Positions 15,207 through 17,619 of a DNA stretch of 17,619 nucleotides are shown here, piece after piece. Source of the DNA: JAFLUQ01 sp964537995 (GTDB lineage Bacteria; Bacillota; Clostridia; UMGS1883); contig CAZICW010000033.1 in NCBI GenBank assembly GCA_964537995.1, positions 1 through 17,619 on the forward strand, read 5' to 3'. The notes below the pieces were generated by a model. That model worked only from the letters and a program-made list of their open reading frames with translations. It was not told where the DNA came from and did not search any database. How positions within the stretch are numbered: the first letter of the stretch is position 1; every line of letters begins with the position of its first letter. Both the position numbers and the translations under genes were made by a program.

Positions 15207-16961
15207 ATGAGAAGGACTAAAATAATCTGTACTCTCGGTCCCGCGACGGACGATCGCGAGGTACTGAAAAGAATGATGCTTAGCGGAATGAATGTGGCAA
15301 GACTTAATTTTTCTCACGGCGACCACAAAGACCATCTCAAGCGCATGAATGCCGTAAAGGAGCTGCGACAGGAGCTTGGACTTCCGATAGCGCTTCTGCT
15401 TGACACAAGAGGCCCCGAAATCAGGATAAAGACCTTCGCCGAAGGTGCGGCGGAGGTTAAAACGGGTCAGCTTTTCACACTGACCGCCGACGACGTTGAG
15501 GGAAACAGCGAAAAAGTCAGCATAACCTATTCCGCCCTCCCCTCCGAGCTGAAGGAGGGCTGCAAAATCCTGATTGACGACGGATTGATTGAGCTTGAGG
15601 TTAATTCGATAAGCGGAGCCGACATTGTGTGCAAGGTTATCAACGGAGGGATTTTGCGAAACCGCAAGAGCATAAATCTCCCCGACACGCACATCGAAAT
15701 GCCATATATGAACGAAATGGACAAAAACGACTTAATTTTCGGCGTCGAGCAGGACGTTGACTTTGTCGCGGCGTCGTTTGTGCGCAACGCGTTCGACGTT
15801 CTGGAGGTAAAGAAAATTCTCGAAAGCTGCGGCGGAGAGGACGTTAAAATAATCGCAAAGATTGAGAACCGCGAAGGCGTGAGCAACATCGACGAAATTC
15901 TCAACGTGTCCGACGGAATTATGGTTGCGCGCGGCGATATGGGCGTTGAAATCGCTATAGAGGAGCTTCCGCGTATTCAAAAAATGCTGATAAACAAATG
16001 CTATGCTGCGGGCAAAACCGCGATAACCGCGACTCAGATGCTGGAATCAATGATAAACAATCCCCGTCCCACGCGGGCCGAGGTTACGGATATAGCCAAC
16101 GCAATTTACGACGGAACAAGCGCGATAATGCTTTCCGGCGAAACCGCCGCGGGCAAGCACCCCGTCGAGTCTGTTATGACTATGGCGAAGATAGCAAAAA
16201 CCACGGAGGAGTCTATAGACTATAAGGCGCGCTTTGAAGAAAATACCATAAACAACAAAATTTCAATCACAAACGCGATAAGCCATGCTACCTGCACAAC
16301 AGCGCTCGACCTCGGAGCGGCGGCGATTATAACCGTTACACAATCGGGCTATACGGCGAGAATGATAAGCAAATTCCGCCCCGACTGTCCGATAATAGCT
16401 CCTACGACAAGCGAGAAAAATTACCGTCAGCTTGCGCTTTCATGGGGCGTCATGCCAATGCGCAGCAAGTGGTGCGAATCCACCGACGAGCTTTTTGACC
16501 ACGCCGTCGAAATCGCGAAATCCACGGGCAAGGTTTCCGACGGAGATGTTGTTGTCATAACCGGCGGCGCGCCTGTGGGTGTGAGCGGAACAACAAACAT
16601 TTTGAAGGTTCATCTTGTGGGTGATATTTTGGTTCAAGGCAGCAGTGTGAACAAGCTGAATATCAGCGGAGAGCTTTTTGTTTCCGAAAATCTTGAGGAA
16701 GACATTACGGGCTTCCGCGAGGGAATGATACTCTGCGTTCCCAAAACCACAAACTCCATGCTGCCGCTGATAAAACGCAGCATAGGCATAATCTGCGAGG
16801 AGGACGGCGTGGGCTGCCACGCGAGCATAGTCGGGCTTGCGCTTGATATTCCCGTAATTGTCGGCGCGAAAAATGCGACGAAGCTTTTAAAGAGCGGCAC
16901 CGTTGTAACAATTGACGGCACGCAGGGTACGGTTTACGGCGGTACGACGAAATATATGTAA
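15207..16961 (+). CDS. pyk: Pyruvate kinase with C-terminal PEP-utiliser-like domain
   Basis: Pyruvate kinase converts phosphoenolpyruvate and ADP to pyruvate and ATP, the last step of glycolysis. The 584-aa protein begins MRRTKIICTLGPATDDREVL and shows NVARLNFSHGDH (29-40), LLLDTRGPEIRI (64-75), the catalytic-lysine segment IIAKIENREGVSNIDEI (215-231, Lys218), MVARGDMGVEIA (239-250) and TATQMLESM (274-282). The allosteric C-domain ends near 470. An added domain, about 480-584, has GVGCHASIVGLALDIPVIVG (534-553). This matches the PEP-utiliser mobile-domain extension known in Bacillus and Geobacillus pyruvate kinases, with the histidine kept. Total length (about 585) fits that subfamily. The usual partner pfkA is not adjacent; an SH3 lipoprotein gene precedes it instead. 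GGAAGG lies 10 nt before the ATG. Confidence 0.97.
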   Translation: MRRTKIICTLGPATDDREVLKRMMLSGMNVARLNFSHGDHKDHLKRMNAVKELRQELGLPIALLLDTRGPEIRIKTFAEGAAEVKTGQLFTLTADDVEGNSEKVSITYSALPSELKEGCKILIDDGLIELEVNSISGADIVCKVINGGILRNRKSINLPDTHIEMPYMNEMDKNDLIFGVEQDVDFVAASFVRNAFDVLEVKKILESCGGEDVKIIAKIENREGVSNIDEILNVSDGIMVARGDMGVEIAIEELPRIQKMLINKCYAAGKTAITATQMLESMINNPRPTRAEVTDIANAIYDGTSAIMLSGETAAGKHPVESVMTMAKIAKTTEESIDYKARFEENTINNKISITNAISHATCTTALDLGAAAIITVTQSGYTARMISKFRPDCPIIAPTTSEKNYRQLALSWGVMPMRSKWCESTDELFDHAVEIAKSTGKVSDGDVVVITGGAPVGVSGTTNILKVHLVGDILVQGSSVNKLNISGELFVSENLEEDITGFREGMILCVPKTTNSMLPLIKRSIGIICEEDGVGCHASIVGLALDIPVIVGAKNATKLLKSGTVVTIDGTQGTVYGGTTKYM

Positions 16962-16984
16962 ATAATTAGTATTTATAGCCAATT

Positions 16985-17010
16985 TGCACCTATAAATTTG
17001 TGCATTTTTA
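16985..17010 (+). terminator. Possible weak terminator after pyk
   Basis: TGCAC (16985-16989) pairs with GTGCA (17000-17004) around a 10-nt AT-rich loop, followed by TTTTTA. The stem is only 5 bp, so it may be a weak terminator or chance. It sits 24 bp after the pyk stop and just before the next promoter, where a terminator would be expected. Confidence 0.42.
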
Positions 17011-17013
17011 TCA

Positions 17014-17043
17014 TTGACGGGGAACTTTGTTTTAAAGTATAAT
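17014..17043 (+). promoter_or_regulatory. Sigma-A-type promoter of the SCP2-like gene
   Basis: TTGACG (17014-17019), an 18-bp spacer and a perfect TATAAT (17038-17043). Transcription would start near 17050, followed by AGGAGG ahead of the ATG at 17078. The gene therefore appears to be its own transcription unit. Confidence 0.8.
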
Positions 17044-17077
17044 TTAGACATATAAATATCATAGGAGGAAATCAGAA

Positions 17078-17551
17078 ATGACTTATCAGGAAATTTTTAA
17101 AAAAGTAAAAACGTCTCTTTCAAAGGCTAAGGCGGATTCGGTTTCGGGAGATCTTGCGATTGAGTTTGACATCACGGGCGAAGGCGAAGGCAGATTTTAT
17201 GTTCAGGTGAAGGACGGAAGCGTAAACGTCGAGCCTTACGACTATGTTGACAACGACGCGCGTCTTATTGCCGACGCGGACACAATCATAGCTGTCGTCA
17301 AGGGTACGCTTAAGCCCGAAACGGCTTATGCCGAGGGCAAGCTTGCGGTTGACGGAAATGTCGGTCGCGCTCTTGAGTTAAGGGCTTTGGTTGAGAGCGT
17401 TCCCGCTCCCAAGAAGAGAAGGACGAAGGCTGAAATCGAAGCCGACAAGGTCAAGAAGGAAGCCGAAAAGGCGTCTGCCGAAAAAAAAGAAGCTAAGCCC
17501 GCAGCAAAGAAAACAGCGGCAAAAAAACCGGCGGCAAAGGCGACAAAATAA
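17078..17551 (+). CDS. Small SCP2-like (sterol carrier type) protein with a Lys/Ala-rich tail
   Basis: The 157-aa protein has an N-terminal SCP2-like fold (about 1-107): helix MTYQEIFKKVKTSL, strands LAIEFDITGEGEGRFYVQVKDG (26-47), VNVEPYDYVDNDARLIADADT (49-69), helix IIAVVKGTLKPETAYAEGKLAV and a final helix GNVGRALELRALVESV. This pattern is that of the SCP2 sterol-transfer family, whose bacterial members may bind lipids or acyl-CoA; ligand unknown. Residues 110-157 are a low-complexity basic tail (PKKRRTKAEI, then KPAAKKTAAKKPAAKATK at 140-157), resembling a histone H1 C-terminus. Such a tail is not typical of short SCP2 proteins in my memory. It could contact nucleic acid or acidic surfaces; this is inference. 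AGGAGG lies a normal distance before the ATG. The gene is flanked by its own promoter and terminator. Confidence 0.82.
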   Translation: MTYQEIFKKVKTSLSKAKADSVSGDLAIEFDITGEGEGRFYVQVKDGSVNVEPYDYVDNDARLIADADTIIAVVKGTLKPETAYAEGKLAVDGNVGRALELRALVESVPAPKKRRTKAEIEADKVKKEAEKASAEKKEAKPAAKKTAAKKPAAKATK

Positions 17552-17611
17552 ATCAATCAAAACAGGCAGACATCCGATGCGGCTGAAAATCTGTCTGTTT
17601 TTTTATTGATT
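17551..17611 (+). terminator. Nested intrinsic terminator after the SCP2-like gene
   Basis: A 12-pair stem with one G-T wobble (17559-17570 with 17590-17601) has a 19-nt loop and a run of seven Ts (17598-17604). An outer pair, AATCAAT (17551-17557) with ATTGATT (17605-17611), extends the dyad across the T-run and starts at the last base of the stop codon. Confidence 0.88.
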
Positions 17612-17619
17612 GCTTGGTT

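Noticed and set aside
14964..15692. A 242-codon minus-strand frame across the SH3 gene-pyk junction
   Set aside because: It crosses two well-supported plus-strand genes and has no start signals or domain.

Overview
The window looks like chromosome from an anaerobic Bacillota, most likely class Clostridia. The evidence is the gene order yybS-gdpP-rplI-dnaB followed by tilS-hpt-ftsH, a YlmC/YmxH PRC-barrel gene, an [FeFe]-hydrogenase maturase (hydF), a pyruvate kinase with a C-terminal PEP-utiliser-like domain, strong AGGAGG-type ribosome binding sites and several TTG starts. Genus cannot be fixed from what is visible. I see no insertion sequence, phage gene, CRISPR array, tRNA or rRNA.

Layout. 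The left part (101-3732) is on the minus strand and reads leftward: a small PRC-barrel gene (ylmC/ymxH-like, TTG start), then a large secreted, membrane-anchored protein with two DUF6273-like repeats (TTG start), then hydF. A perfect-consensus vegetative promoter sits directly against the ylmC stop codon and drives the DUF6273 gene and probably hydF. The 118-bp gap at 3733-3850 separates this arm from the divergent rightward operon.

The centre (3778-14020) looks like one rightward operon of eight genes: an acyl-CoA-synthetase-like (ANL) protein with a shortened, degenerate P-loop, a DUF2232 membrane protein (YybS), the c-di-AMP phosphodiesterase GdpP, ribosomal protein L9, the replicative helicase DnaB, TilS, Hpt and FtsH. 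Genes overlap or are at most 29 bp apart. I see one strong promoter at the front and one good intrinsic terminator at the end. The operon joins two clusters known separately in Bacillus (yybS-gdpP-rplI-dnaB and tilS-hpt-ftsH).

The right part (14062-17611) holds a lipoprotein-like protein with two SH3-like domains, then pyruvate kinase, probably co-transcribed from a consensus promoter. Last is a single-gene unit with its own promoter and a large nested terminator. It encodes a small SCP2-like lipid-binding protein with a Lys/Ala-rich, histone-H1-like tail.

Most of the window is conserved housekeeping sequence and I do not see a clear new defence or mobile system. The parts worth a second look are the ANL protein with the altered nucleotide loop heading a core operon, the SCP2 protein with a basic tail, the tandem DUF6273 surface protein, and the SH3 lipoprotein paired with pyruvate kinase. 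All family assignments come from reading motifs by eye. No database search was run.
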